23,529 bases of DNA from JARFUG01 sp050485365 (GTDB taxonomy: Bacteria; Desulfobacterota; Desulfuromonadia; Desulfuromonadales; JACZKF01). Position 1 is the first letter of the stretch. Each line of letters opens with the position of its first letter. The notes below the pieces were generated by a model. It did no database searches. It was not told the origin of the DNA and was given only the letters and a program-made list of their open reading frames with translations. Made by a program: the position numbers and the translations under genes. Positions 16,652-23,529 of this stretch are shown one piece after another. The stretch spans positions 1 to 23,529 of the forward strand of contig JBJHBH010000056.1 of the NCBI GenBank assembly GCA_050485365.1, written 5' to 3'.

Positions 16652-16870
16652 TCACAGCCGCCGCAAGTCAAACCTTTCCTGAGCAAGGAAGGCCCCTGTT
16701 TGGATGATGGATTCCCTCTCATCGGCCAGCTTGGGGGTTGTGTCCAGCAGGGCGTTGATTATCCCTGCATCCCCAAAACCTCCGCGCGGTCCCGTCGCTT
16801 TTCAGCAGAAATATCTCCGGAACATCGCAGATCCCTTTTAGCCAGCCGATCTGTGACCGGTCTTGCAGGC
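16652..16870 (-). pseudogene. Remnant of an unidentified gene
   Basis: Between the esterase and the AraC gene the minus strand shows coding-like sense in two frames. IGWLKGICDVPEIFLLKSDG reads in one frame, then continues in another as GFGDAGIINALLDTTPKLAD with ERESIIQTGAFLAQERFD, ending at the TGA at 16652-16654. A frameshift around 16775 would join them. There is no start codon with a ribosome site. I do not recognise the family. It reads as the 3' remnant of a decayed gene, but chance open frames in GC-rich DNA can look similar. Confidence 0.35.
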
Positions 16871-16905
16871 GATGATCGGCTGCCGAGCGCCATGCCTCAG
16901 GATAT

Positions 16906-17832
16906 CTACTTGCCTATATGCGACCTGATGAAGGCGCAGATTTCCTCCATTGCCTGCGTGGCTTCGGGGAAGAGCGGAGCGCATGCTGGGTAGCAATGGC
17001 ACATCCCTTCTCCGACTTTCAATGTGACCGGGACGCCGGCTTTTTTCGCCTTTTCGGCAAATCGTATGGAGTCGTCGCAGAGGGTTTCGTCTGCGCCTGC
17101 ATAGATGAGTAGCGGCGGAAGGGCGTGCAAATCTCCATACAAGGGGGAAATGTACGGAAGGGCGGGATCGCTGTCTCCGACATAGTGCTTGCTGCATGCG
17201 ATCCATGAGTTGGTCGGCGCAAGGCATTTTGCTGCATTGGACCGGAGAGATTCACCTGTGTTTTTCAGGTCTGTCCAGGGAGAGAGGGTGACGGCCGCAG
17301 ACGGAAGGGGAATGTCGCGGTCGCGAAGCGCGATCAGCGTCGCCAGGCACAACCCGCCGCCGGCCGAATCTCCAGCGAATACGATACGCGAGGGGGAAAG
17401 GCCTTCGGCCAAAAGCCTTTTATAAGCGGTCAGCGCATCGTCGAGGGCGGCAGGGAAAGGATTCTCGGGGGCGAGACGGTAGTCGAAGAGCAGTGCGCGC
17501 ACGCCGCTCCCTTTGGCGAACTTGGAGACGATGGCACGGTGCCCCTCGATGGAGCCCAGGACATACCCACCGCCGCGGAAGTAGAGTATCGCTTCGTCCT
17601 TGTCCGCATGAGCAGGCTGGATCCATTCGGCAGAAAGATCGCCGATCGAGGTGGGTAACGATTCAAGACCCTTGGGCATCTTGCCAAGCATTTTCGCACT
17701 CTTTGCAGCGGAGCGGCGCACCTCCGGCAGGGCCGTCTCCCAGTCAAGCCCCGTTTCTTTCTTCAGCTTGAACTGGAACAGGTGGCGGTTTCTGAGTGCA
17801 AACAGGAATAGACGGCTTCGAAGACTCGGCAT
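16906..17832 (-). CDS. Alpha/beta hydrolase of the hormone-sensitive-lipase (acetyl esterase) type with altered HGGG motif
   Basis: A 308-aa protein with the catalytic triad visible: nucleophile G154-D-S156-A-G, acid in GADE (D248), and H279 in MCHCYPACAPLFPEA. It also has the FDYRLAPENPFPAALDD block of the HSL group. The oxyanion motif, normally HGGG, reads R86-GGG (YFRGGGYVLGS). The remaining signature is intact, so this is a natural variant or an activity-altering change. By family it hydrolyses short acyl esters. There is no export signal. The minus-strand start ATG is preceded by GGGGAGTG. A weak terminator separates it from the AraC gene upstream, which may still regulate it. Confidence 0.87.
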   Translation of the reverse strand: MPSLRSRLFLFALRNRHLFQFKLKKETGLDWETALPEVRRSAAKSAKMLGKMPKGLESLPTSIGDLSAEWIQPAHADKDEAILYFRGGGYVLGSIEGHRAIVSKFAKGSGVRALLFDYRLAPENPFPAALDDALTAYKRLLAEGLSPSRIVFAGDSAGGGLCLATLIALRDRDIPLPSAAVTLSPWTDLKNTGESLRSNAAKCLAPTNSWIACSKHYVGDSDPALPYISPLYGDLHALPPLLIYAGADETLCDDSIRFAEKAKKAGVPVTLKVGEGMCHCYPACAPLFPEATQAMEEICAFIRSHIGK

Positions 17833-17846
17833 TTTTCACTCCCCGG

Positions 17847-17869
17847 AAAAAGATGCCCGATAATATCGG
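17847..17869 (-). terminator. Weak terminator between the second AraC gene and the esterase gene
   Basis: On the minus strand, CCGAT-ATT-ATCGG (17857-17869) is followed by GCATC and TTTTT. The stem is short and AT-containing, so termination would be partial. The same 13-bp palindrome could instead be an operator. Confidence 0.35.
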
Positions 17870-17911
17870 AGCTTTTCTCCCGCCGTATTGTAAAAACGCG
17901 ACACTGGAACA

Positions 17912-18700
17912 CTAGTAACGATATCTGTGCACGATTCGGGTCTGGGCCCCGCCTTCCACCCGGCGCATGTCGCCGGCCCCTTTTTCTCCGGGGAGGCGCC
18001 CGGTCAGTTCCTTGAAGTCGCGGATCATATGAGACTGGTCCGTGTATCCGCAGGTGTGGGCGAGATCGGCGAGGCTTCCGTAACGGCCTGCACGCAGATA
18101 CGAAAGGAGGCGACCGAGGCGCGCCAGACGGGCATGTCGTTTCGGAGTCATCCCCAGATGCTCAAGAAAGAGTCGTTCGAGGCTGCGAACGTGAATGCCG
18201 AGACCGGCAGCGAGTTCATTTACCTGGAGTTTCCCGCCGTAAGCGCTGAGAAGCGCTGCCGCCTTTCGGCATCGCTCGTCCCGCACCAGCGGCAGCATCC
18301 CACGTACAAGCTCTTCCATAATGAATTGCCGTGCGGTTGGATCGCTCAGGGACAGAAACCGGTCAGCCAGTGAATCGACACGCTCCCCCCTCAGGGAAGG
18401 GAGCTCGATATAGCGATCGATCAATTCGGTGGGATGGACGTCCGCCAGGCGCGGCGCTTGGCCAGACCGGAAGCTGAGGCAGAAATAGTCGGCCCCTTCG
18501 TCGATTTCGACAGAGGCCTTTTCGGTTCGAGGGCCGAGCACGGTCAGTCGGCACCCGGAGGGGGAAAACCGGAAAATGAGGTTGGTATTTCCGTCCGGAA
18601 CGACCTCGTAAAATGCCCTACCTTCCTCGTTGCCTCCGGCGCACCAGCACATTTCGATTTGTGGCGCCAGATCCGGCGCCGGTTTGCCCAGATAAACCAT
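17912..18700 (-). CDS. AraC family transcriptional regulator with DUF6597-like N-terminal domain
   Basis: A 262-aa protein. The N-terminal domain (MVYLGKPAPDLAPQIEMCWC, then YEVVPDGNTNLIFRFSP) fits the DUF6597 sensing domain. The C-terminal AraC-type helix-turn-helix region includes VNELAAGLGIHVRSLERLFL, LADLAHTCGYTDQSHMIRDF and a final LTGRLPGE. The frame extends nine codons upstream to a TTG, but GGGAGG eight bases before the ATG at 18700 makes this ATG the better start. That ribosome site lies in a hairpin. It is divergently oriented to the TetR gene, with 189 bp between them, and upstream of the esterase. The regulated pathway is unknown. Confidence 0.86.
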   Translation of the reverse strand: MVYLGKPAPDLAPQIEMCWCAGGNEEGRAFYEVVPDGNTNLIFRFSPSGCRLTVLGPRTEKASVEIDEGADYFCLSFRSGQAPRLADVHPTELIDRYIELPSLRGERVDSLADRFLSLSDPTARQFIMEELVRGMLPLVRDERCRKAAALLSAYGGKLQVNELAAGLGIHVRSLERLFLEHLGMTPKRHARLARLGRLLSYLRAGRYGSLADLAHTCGYTDQSHMIRDFKELTGRLPGEKGAGDMRRVEGGAQTRIVHRYRY

Positions 18701-18707
18701 CGAACAC

Positions 18708-18723
18708 ACCTCCCTTTGGAGGT
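18708..18723 (-). promoter_or_regulatory. Hairpin sequestering the ribosome-binding site of the AraC gene
   Basis: ACCTCC and GGAGGT form a perfect 6-bp stem with a 4-nt loop in the transcript, eight bases before the ATG at 18700. The 3' arm contains the GGGAGG ribosome site, so the anti-Shine-Dalgarno arm could hold translation low. Confidence 0.45.
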
Positions 18724-18812
18724 TCAATCTCTGCCCTGATTACTGGCTTAACAAATCCCTTTCCCTTATGAATGCCATCGTAAAGCATTCCATCCGGCGA
18801 TCCAAGTTTTTT

Positions 18813-18830
18813 GTGAGCATGATCATTTTA
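18813..18830 (+). promoter_or_regulatory. TetR-type operator, distal copy (O1)
   Basis: GTGAGCATGATCAT followed by TTTA resembles the proximal operator at 14 of its inner positions (GTGAGCAYGATCAYTTTA). It lies just upstream of the -35 box, with its centre 48 bp from the centre of O2. The left arm is less symmetric (TTTTTT in place of CTAAA). Confidence 0.5.
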
Positions 18831-18833
18831 ACG

Positions 18834-18862
18834 TTGCGACCACGGTGTTGCTTTGCTAAAGT
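18834..18862 (+). promoter_or_regulatory. Promoter of the tetR-ABC1-RND operon
   Basis: TTGCGA (18834-18839), a 17-bp spacer, then TAAAGT (18857-18862). The -10 box lies inside the O2 palindrome, so repressor bound there would block RNA polymerase directly. The -10 match is imperfect. Confidence 0.45.
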
Positions 18863-18879
18863 GAGCACGATCACTTTAG
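18856..18879 (+). promoter_or_regulatory. TetR-type operator, proximal copy (O2)
   Basis: A perfect inverted repeat with arms CTAAAGTGA (18856-18864) and TCACTTTAG (18871-18879) around GCACGA. It ends 10 nt before the tetR start codon and overlaps the predicted -10 box. This is the classic layout of an autorepressed TetR-family gene. Confidence 0.7.
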
Positions 18880-18889
18880 CGGAGCTCTC

Positions 18890-19504
18890 ATGCGCATCAG
18901 CGAACAGGCAAAGATCGAGAACCGCGCCCGCCTTCTGGAGGTGGCCGCGAATCTCTTTATCGACAAGGGTTTCGAGGACACCACCACCCGGGACATCGCT
19001 GTGGCGGCGGGGATGGCCGCCGGCACGCTCTTCAATTATTTCCCGAGCAAAGAGACCCTGGCAATGACGATGGTGGCCGAGGCCTTCGGCCGCGGGGAGG
19101 AGGACTACCGGAGTCGCCGCACGGCAGAGGAGGGCCTCGCCGAGGAACTCTTCCTCTTCGTCGCCTCGGGGCTGCGGCAGCTGCGCCCCTTGCGCCCCTT
19201 TCTCGGTCCGGTCCTGGAGCGCTCCCTGAGCCCCTTTCCGCGAAAGAGCGTCTGCCCGGAAGGAGAGACGGCGCGCCTGGAGCACCTCGCCGTGGTTCGG
19301 GAGGTCGTCGGGCGTCACGGCTTTGCAGCCGCGCCCGACCATGTCGTCATGACCATCTACTGGTCTCTCTACCTCGGCATTCTCGCCTCTTGGACGAACG
19401 ACACCTCTCCCAACCAGGAGGAGACGAGAGCGCTGATCGACTATTCTCTGCGGCTGTTCGTGAATGTGATTTCCGGTGAGGCAGGAGGACGTGATGAAGG
19501 CTGA
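18890..19504 (+). CDS. TetR/AcrR family transcriptional regulator
   Basis: A 204-aa protein. Residues about 10-56 form the TetR DNA-binding domain: ARLLEVAANLFIDKGFEDTT, then RDIAVAAGMAAGTLFNYFPS with the usual GTLFNYF/K ending. The rest is a helical ligand-binding and dimerisation domain. Two operator copies precede it, so it is probably autoregulated. It overlaps the ABC1 kinase gene by 11 bp, so they share a transcript, and the downstream exporter is the expected target. By family it releases DNA on binding a small hydrophobic ligand, here unknown. The ATG at 18890 is preceded by GCGGAG. Confidence 0.9.
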   Translation: MRISEQAKIENRARLLEVAANLFIDKGFEDTTTRDIAVAAGMAAGTLFNYFPSKETLAMTMVAEAFGRGEEDYRSRRTAEEGLAEELFLFVASGLRQLRPLRPFLGPVLERSLSPFPRKSVCPEGETARLEHLAVVREVVGRHGFAAAPDHVVMTIYWSLYLGILASWTNDTSPNQEETRALIDYSLRLFVNVISGEAGGRDEG

Positions 19505-20915
19505 AGAGAATCCGGCAAAGGAACTCCTCGACTGTCTGCCGAAGGACCGCAGAGACGATCCGACCGGGGAGCGGCTGGCGGAGCTGCTGGCCGAGGTTTC
19601 CAGGAAAAGGATCCCGGTCGGTTCGTTCTCCCGCATGTGGATCCTGGGGTCCCTCCATGCCAAGGTCGCCTTCGGGTATTTCGCATACCGGCTGCGGCGG
19701 CGTTTCGCCGATGCCGGGGAAAAGGAGCGCATAAGGAAGGAGGCCCACCTCTCGGCCGCTCTGCAGCTTCTGGGGACGATGGGGTACCTGAGGGGCGCGG
19801 TGATGAAGGTCGGCCAGATGCTCGCCAATCTCCCCGAAGTGGTCCCGGATGAGTTCGCCGAGGTCCTTGCCGCCCTCCACTTCGAGGCGCCCCCCATGCA
19901 TTACGCCCTCGTGCGCGAGGTCTTCCTGGACGAGTTCGGCCGTGAGCCCGAGGAGGTCTTCGCCTCTTTCGATCGCCATGCCTTCGCCGCCGCCTCCCTG
20001 GGGCAGGTTCATCGCGCCACGCTCCACGGCGGAAAGGAGGTGGCCGTCAAGATCCAGTACCCCGATATCGCCAGGACGATCCGGGCCGATCTTCGCAATC
20101 TTCGCATCCTCCTTCAACCCCTGTGCATGACCGACGACTGGTCGAATCTCCTCGAGAAACTCGCTGACCTCGAACAGATGCTGCTGATGGAGACCGATTA
20201 CGAGCAGGAAGCCCGTTTCGGCCGGGCCGTCCGGGAGCTGTTCGCCCCTGAGGACAAGGTGGTGATTCCGCGGGTGTGGGGCGAGTACTCCACTCGGCGG
20301 GTCCTCACCACCGACTTCGTCCCCGGCGTTCACCTCGAGGAGTTTCTCGCAACCGATCCTAGTCAGGAGCTGCGCGATCACTTCACCCATCTTATGACGG
20401 CATCGACGATGCGCATCATGTACCGGCTGCATTGGATCTTCGCCGATCCGCACCCCGGCAACTTCATCTTCATGGACGACGGCCGCCTGGGGCTCATCGA
20501 CTTCGGCTGCACCCGCGCGATGACCGATGAGGAATGGCGCCTCCAATGCGAGTTCATACAGGCGATGATCGACGAGGATGAGGCGACGATGGACCGGATC
20601 ATCGCCCGGGGCTGCCTTTACGACGATCCCTCGGACATGGAACCGGATCGGCTCGAGACGATGGGAAAGATGGTGCGCTGGCATCTGGAGCCCTGGCGCA
20701 AGCCCGGCCTCTTCGATTTCGGCGACCAAGACTTCTTCCGCCGCGGCATCGATGCCTTTCTGGAGGTCAACCGCAAGCGCTATACCCGCGGCGTGCCGCT
20801 GCACCTGTGGAGCACGCGTTTCATTCTGGGAGCCAGGGCTGTCACCTACCGGCTGAAGGGGCGCTGCTGGTTCAACGATATCTACAAAGCGGAATCCGAC
20901 GGCCTGACGCCGTAA
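19494..20915 (+). CDS. ABC1/UbiB/ADCK-type atypical kinase
   Basis: A 473-aa protein with ABC1-family motifs in order: K105-VGQ (the KxGQ motif), A-rich loop AAASLGQVH (165-173), VAVK186-IQYP, E240, D318-PHPGN323 in the catalytic loop, and D336-FG338. By family these proteins support quinone or prenyl-lipid homeostasis, and the A-rich loop replaces a normal kinase loop. Here there is no ubi gene nearby. Instead it lies between a TetR regulator and an RND/LolA-like exporter, which suggests a role in an envelope-lipid process. GGCAGGAGG precedes the ATG at 19494; an earlier in-frame ATG lies within the tetR end. No C-terminal membrane pair as in E. coli UbiB is obvious. Confidence 0.86.
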   Translation: MKAEENPAKELLDCLPKDRRDDPTGERLAELLAEVSRKRIPVGSFSRMWILGSLHAKVAFGYFAYRLRRRFADAGEKERIRKEAHLSAALQLLGTMGYLRGAVMKVGQMLANLPEVVPDEFAEVLAALHFEAPPMHYALVREVFLDEFGREPEEVFASFDRHAFAAASLGQVHRATLHGGKEVAVKIQYPDIARTIRADLRNLRILLQPLCMTDDWSNLLEKLADLEQMLLMETDYEQEARFGRAVRELFAPEDKVVIPRVWGEYSTRRVLTTDFVPGVHLEEFLATDPSQELRDHFTHLMTASTMRIMYRLHWIFADPHPGNFIFMDDGRLGLIDFGCTRAMTDEEWRLQCEFIQAMIDEDEATMDRIIARGCLYDDPSDMEPDRLETMGKMVRWHLEPWRKPGLFDFGDQDFFRRGIDAFLEVNRKRYTRGVPLHLWSTRFILGARAVTYRLKGRCWFNDIYKAESDGLTP

Positions 20916-20946
20916 TCCTGCCGAAATGTGGCGAGGAGGGAGAAAA

Positions 20947-23379
20947 ATGAAGAACATCTGCCTGCGACTGGAAAAGTTCTTTGAAGCGTGGGGAAGGGGG
21001 GTCTGCCGTCACCGGCTGAAGGCGCTCCTTTTCATGCTGGCATTCACCGCCCTTCTCGTCTCGCAGCTGCCGCAGTTGCGCATCGATACCAATTCCGAAT
21101 CGTACTTCAAGGAAAGCGACCGGACGCTCCTCGACTACAACGCCTTTCGCGACCAGTTCGGGCAGGATGAGCTCCTCATCGTCGGGATCGAGCCGCCGGA
21201 CATCTTCGACTTCCCATTTCTGGAGAAGCTTGAAAGGCTGCACCGTGACCTGGAGGCGAACGTCCCCTACCTGGCCGACATCACCAGCCTGGTCAACGCC
21301 CGCAACACCCGCGGCGAGGGGGAGACCCTCATCGTCGAGGGGCTTCTGGAGAAATGGCCCCAAACGCCGCACGATCTCGCGACCCTGCGTGAGCGCGTCC
21401 TTTCCAACTTCCTCTATGCCGATCTGCTGGTCTCCCGCGACGGCACCTTCACCACCATCATCCTCAAGGCCCGGCCGATTCTCGACCAGACAGAAGCCGA
21501 CATCCTAGCGGGGTTCGAAGAGGCGAAGCCGGACGTGCCGGCGCAGAAAAAGCGGTATCTCGGGACAGAGCAGAAATTCGCCATGGTGGAAGCGGTGCAG
21601 AGGGTGGTCGCGCCCTACGAGGCGCCGGACTTTCGCATCCATCTGGGAGGGATGCCGGTCGTCGATGCGACCCTGATGACGGTCCTCAAGGAGGATCTGG
21701 AGCGGCTCACGCCGGTTAGCATCCTGGCCTCGATGGGGCTTCTGTTCCTCCTCTTCCGGCGCCTTTCCGGGGTGCTCTATCCGATCCTCACCGTCGTCCT
21801 CTCGATTCTGGCGACTATGGGGACGATGGCGGCTCTGGGCATTCCCCTCACCGACATCGGCAACATCCTCCCTACCTTCCTCCTGGTGGTCGGCATTGCC
21901 GATTCGGTGCACATCCTCTCCGTTTTCTACCAGCGCTACGACCGAACCGATGACAAGGCCGAGGCGATGGCCTATGCCATGGGGCACTCTGGTCTGGCCG
22001 TGTTGATGACGACCCTGACCACTGCGGGGGGGCTTCTCGCCTTCATCGCCGCCGACGCGGCTCCGATCGCCGATCTGGGGATCATCGCCCCCCTGGGGGT
22101 GCTGTTCGCATTCGTCTACACCGTCGTTCTCCTCCCGGCCCTTATTTCTTTGCTGCCGGTGCGGCGAAAGAGAGTTCGCCACGAGGAGCCGGGCCGTTTC
22201 GACCGCCTGCTGTCGGCCGTCGCCCGGATCTCCTGCGGCCATCCCGGAAAGGTCCTCGTCGTGAGCGCCGCCGTGCTGGCCATTGCCGTCGCCGGCGCGG
22301 CGCAGGTGCGATTCTCGCACAACGCTCTCAACTGGCTCCCCGACGAGCTGCCGGCCCGACAGGCCACAGCCCTCATGGATGAAAAACTGCGCGGCACCGT
22401 GACCCTCGAGGCGATCATCGACACGGGGAGCTCCGGCGGTCTGTACGATCCGGAGTTCCTTCGCCTCCTCGAAGCGACGGCCGCACACGCTCTCACCTTC
22501 GAGTCGGGGGATGTCTGGATCGGAAAGGCGTGGTCCGTCGACACTATCCTCAAGGAAATACATCGCGCCCTGAACGAAAACCGCCCGGAGTTCTACGTCA
22601 TCCCGGACAGCAGAGAACTCATCGCGCAGGAATTTCTCCTCTTCGAAGGGAGCGGATCGGACGATTTGGAGGAAGTAATCGACCGAGATTTCCGCGCTGT
22701 GCGCCTGACGATGAAACTCCCTTTCGGGGATCTTTTCCATTACCGTCGGCTCCAGAATGAATTGAACTCCTATTTCGCCAACACATTCCCCGACGCCAAG
22801 GTGACGGTGACCGGTGTCGCAGCGCTCTTTGCCCACATGGTCGAAACGGCCATCACCAGCATGGTACATAGCTACCTCATCTCCCTGGCGGTGATCACAT
22901 TACTCATGATCGTGCTCATCGGCCGCGTGCGAATCGGAATGCTCAGCATGATACCCAACCTCTTTCCCCTTATTGTCCTGGTCGGATTTATGGGCTGGAC
23001 CGGAATTCCATTCGACCTTTCCACCACAATTATCGGCAGCATCGTCATCGCCCTGGTGGTCGACGATACGATCCACTTCATGCACAGCTTCCGGCGCTAT
23101 TTCGAGCGGAGCGGCAACGTTGCTCAAGCGGTGGAGCAGACGCTGCACACCACCGGCAGGGCGATCTTGGTGACGAGCATTGTCCTGATCAGCGGTTTCG
23201 CCACCTGCCTGATGTCCGATATGAGCAGCACGCAGACCTTCGGAATGCTGATGGGCTTGGCGGTCACCTTCGCTTTGGTGGCCGACTTCTTCGTCGTCCC
23301 AGCCCTGATGACCCTTGTCCACCGCGGCAAGTCGGTTCCGGCGATCGAGCCATCCCCTGCTTTCGGAGGTGTTGAATGA
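20947..23379 (+). CDS. RND superfamily exporter (MMPL type)
   Basis: An 810-aa protein in two homologous halves. One membrane helix lies near residues 27-47. A large periplasmic domain (about 50-250) and a block of five helices follow, with VVGIADSVHILSVF in the middle. Another periplasmic domain and a second helix block with ALVVDDTIHFMHSF complete it. These D-bearing helices are the proton-relay positions of RND transporters. The size and the absence of an AcrB-like docking domain fit the MMPL/HpnN group that moves lipids or hydrophobic compounds. GAGGGAG lies before the ATG at 20947; an upstream in-frame ATG is poorly placed. The ORF overlaps the next gene by 4 bp (ATGA). Confidence 0.9.
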   Translation: MKNICLRLEKFFEAWGRGVCRHRLKALLFMLAFTALLVSQLPQLRIDTNSESYFKESDRTLLDYNAFRDQFGQDELLIVGIEPPDIFDFPFLEKLERLHRDLEANVPYLADITSLVNARNTRGEGETLIVEGLLEKWPQTPHDLATLRERVLSNFLYADLLVSRDGTFTTIILKARPILDQTEADILAGFEEAKPDVPAQKKRYLGTEQKFAMVEAVQRVVAPYEAPDFRIHLGGMPVVDATLMTVLKEDLERLTPVSILASMGLLFLLFRRLSGVLYPILTVVLSILATMGTMAALGIPLTDIGNILPTFLLVVGIADSVHILSVFYQRYDRTDDKAEAMAYAMGHSGLAVLMTTLTTAGGLLAFIAADAAPIADLGIIAPLGVLFAFVYTVVLLPALISLLPVRRKRVRHEEPGRFDRLLSAVARISCGHPGKVLVVSAAVLAIAVAGAAQVRFSHNALNWLPDELPARQATALMDEKLRGTVTLEAIIDTGSSGGLYDPEFLRLLEATAAHALTFESGDVWIGKAWSVDTILKEIHRALNENRPEFYVIPDSRELIAQEFLLFEGSGSDDLEEVIDRDFRAVRLTMKLPFGDLFHYRRLQNELNSYFANTFPDAKVTVTGVAALFAHMVETAITSMVHSYLISLAVITLLMIVLIGRVRIGMLSMIPNLFPLIVLVGFMGWTGIPFDLSTTIIGSIVIALVVDDTIHFMHSFRRYFERSGNVAQAVEQTLHTTGRAILVTSIVLISGFATCLMSDMSSTQTFGMLMGLAVTFALVADFFVVPALMTLVHRGKSVPAIEPSPAFGGVE

Positions 23380-23529
23380 AACAGCTTCTGATCCTCCTTT
23401 TTTCTCTGGCTCTTTCTTTTTCGCACTCCCTTGCCTCCGATGACCCCCGAGCCCGCGCCATCATGGAACAGGTCGATGCCAGAGATGAAGGCGACGATAT
23501 GACCTGCGATATGGAGATGCACTCCTGTC
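23376..23529 (+). CDS. LolA-like outer-membrane lipoprotein-sorting family protein (3' end outside window)
   Basis: Only the first 51 codons are visible. A short, strong signal peptide (MKQLLILLFSLALSFSHSLA, cleavage near SLA-S) is followed by DDPRARAIMEQVDARDEGDD, the opening of the LolA-like proteins usually encoded beside MMPL/RND exporters. It is probably periplasmic, accepting lipids or a hydrophobic load from the RND pump. It overlaps the RND gene by the ATGA tetranucleotide, so translation is coupled. The family call rests on the N-terminus and context. Confidence 0.7.
   Translation, partial: MKQLLILLFSLALSFSHSLASDDPRARAIMEQVDARDEGDDMTCDMEMHSC

Noticed and set aside
19347..20957. Minus-strand open frame of 536 codons opposite the ABC1 kinase gene
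   Set aside because: It is a shadow of a gene with all ABC1 motifs in the plus frame.

Overview
The window looks like a GC-rich chromosome of a Desulfuromonadales/Geobacter-type bacterium (Desulfuromonadota). This is inferred from gene content: a divergent glmU-glmS pair, a coiled-coil protein resembling the MXAN_5187 C-terminal family, a REC-PilZ-GAF signalling fusion and a DUF4080-type B12 radical SAM protein. Codon use is strongly GC-biased. An AT-rich accessory segment interrupts it from about 8.3 to 13.1 kb. No rRNA, tRNA or CRISPR array was found.

Layout. (1) 1-1111: 3' part of a REC-PilZ-coil-GAF regulator, running tail-to-tail into (2) 1104-4771, a minus-strand three-gene operon (coiled-coil protein, patatin-like lipase, B12-binding radical SAM enzyme). 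(3) Divergent from it, 4865-8291: glmU and glmS, the UDP-GlcNAc precursor pathway. They are separated by a GTAGGGGCGA-type palindromic repeat that supplies the glmU stop codon. (4) 8311-8404: directly downstream of glmS, a candidate Tn7-family right end. It consists of a 5'-TGT terminus 24 nt after the glmS stop, followed by four 20-bp tandem repeats matching the Tn7 TnsB-binding-site pattern. (5) 8564-12731: an AT-rich, all-minus-strand block with an Abi-alpha/DUF4393-like protein, a DUF2971 protein, a broken DUF6236-like gene, two small membrane proteins and a 100-aa unknown. This reads as defence-type cargo. No tnsABCD gene and no second transposon end is recognisable in the window. (6) 12732-13204: a spacer with no gene and a GC-rich inverted repeat.

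(7) 13205-18700: minus-strand genes for a serine hydrolase, a methyltransferase, a PPOX-fold protein, an AraC regulator, a gene remnant, an HSL-type esterase with an altered oxyanion motif, and a second AraC regulator. (8) 18813-23529: a plus-strand operon of tetR, an ABC1/UbiB-type kinase, an MMPL/RND exporter and a LolA-like periplasmic protein (cut by the window end). The genes overlap or abut. Two copies of a TetR-type operator flank and overlap the promoter, so the set is probably an autoregulated envelope-lipid or hydrophobic-compound export system.

The most notable observation is the attTn7-type insertion with canonical geometry but no transposition genes next to it. It could be a decayed element, a non-autonomous Tn7-like cargo carrier, or a very large element whose tns genes and left end lie outside the window.
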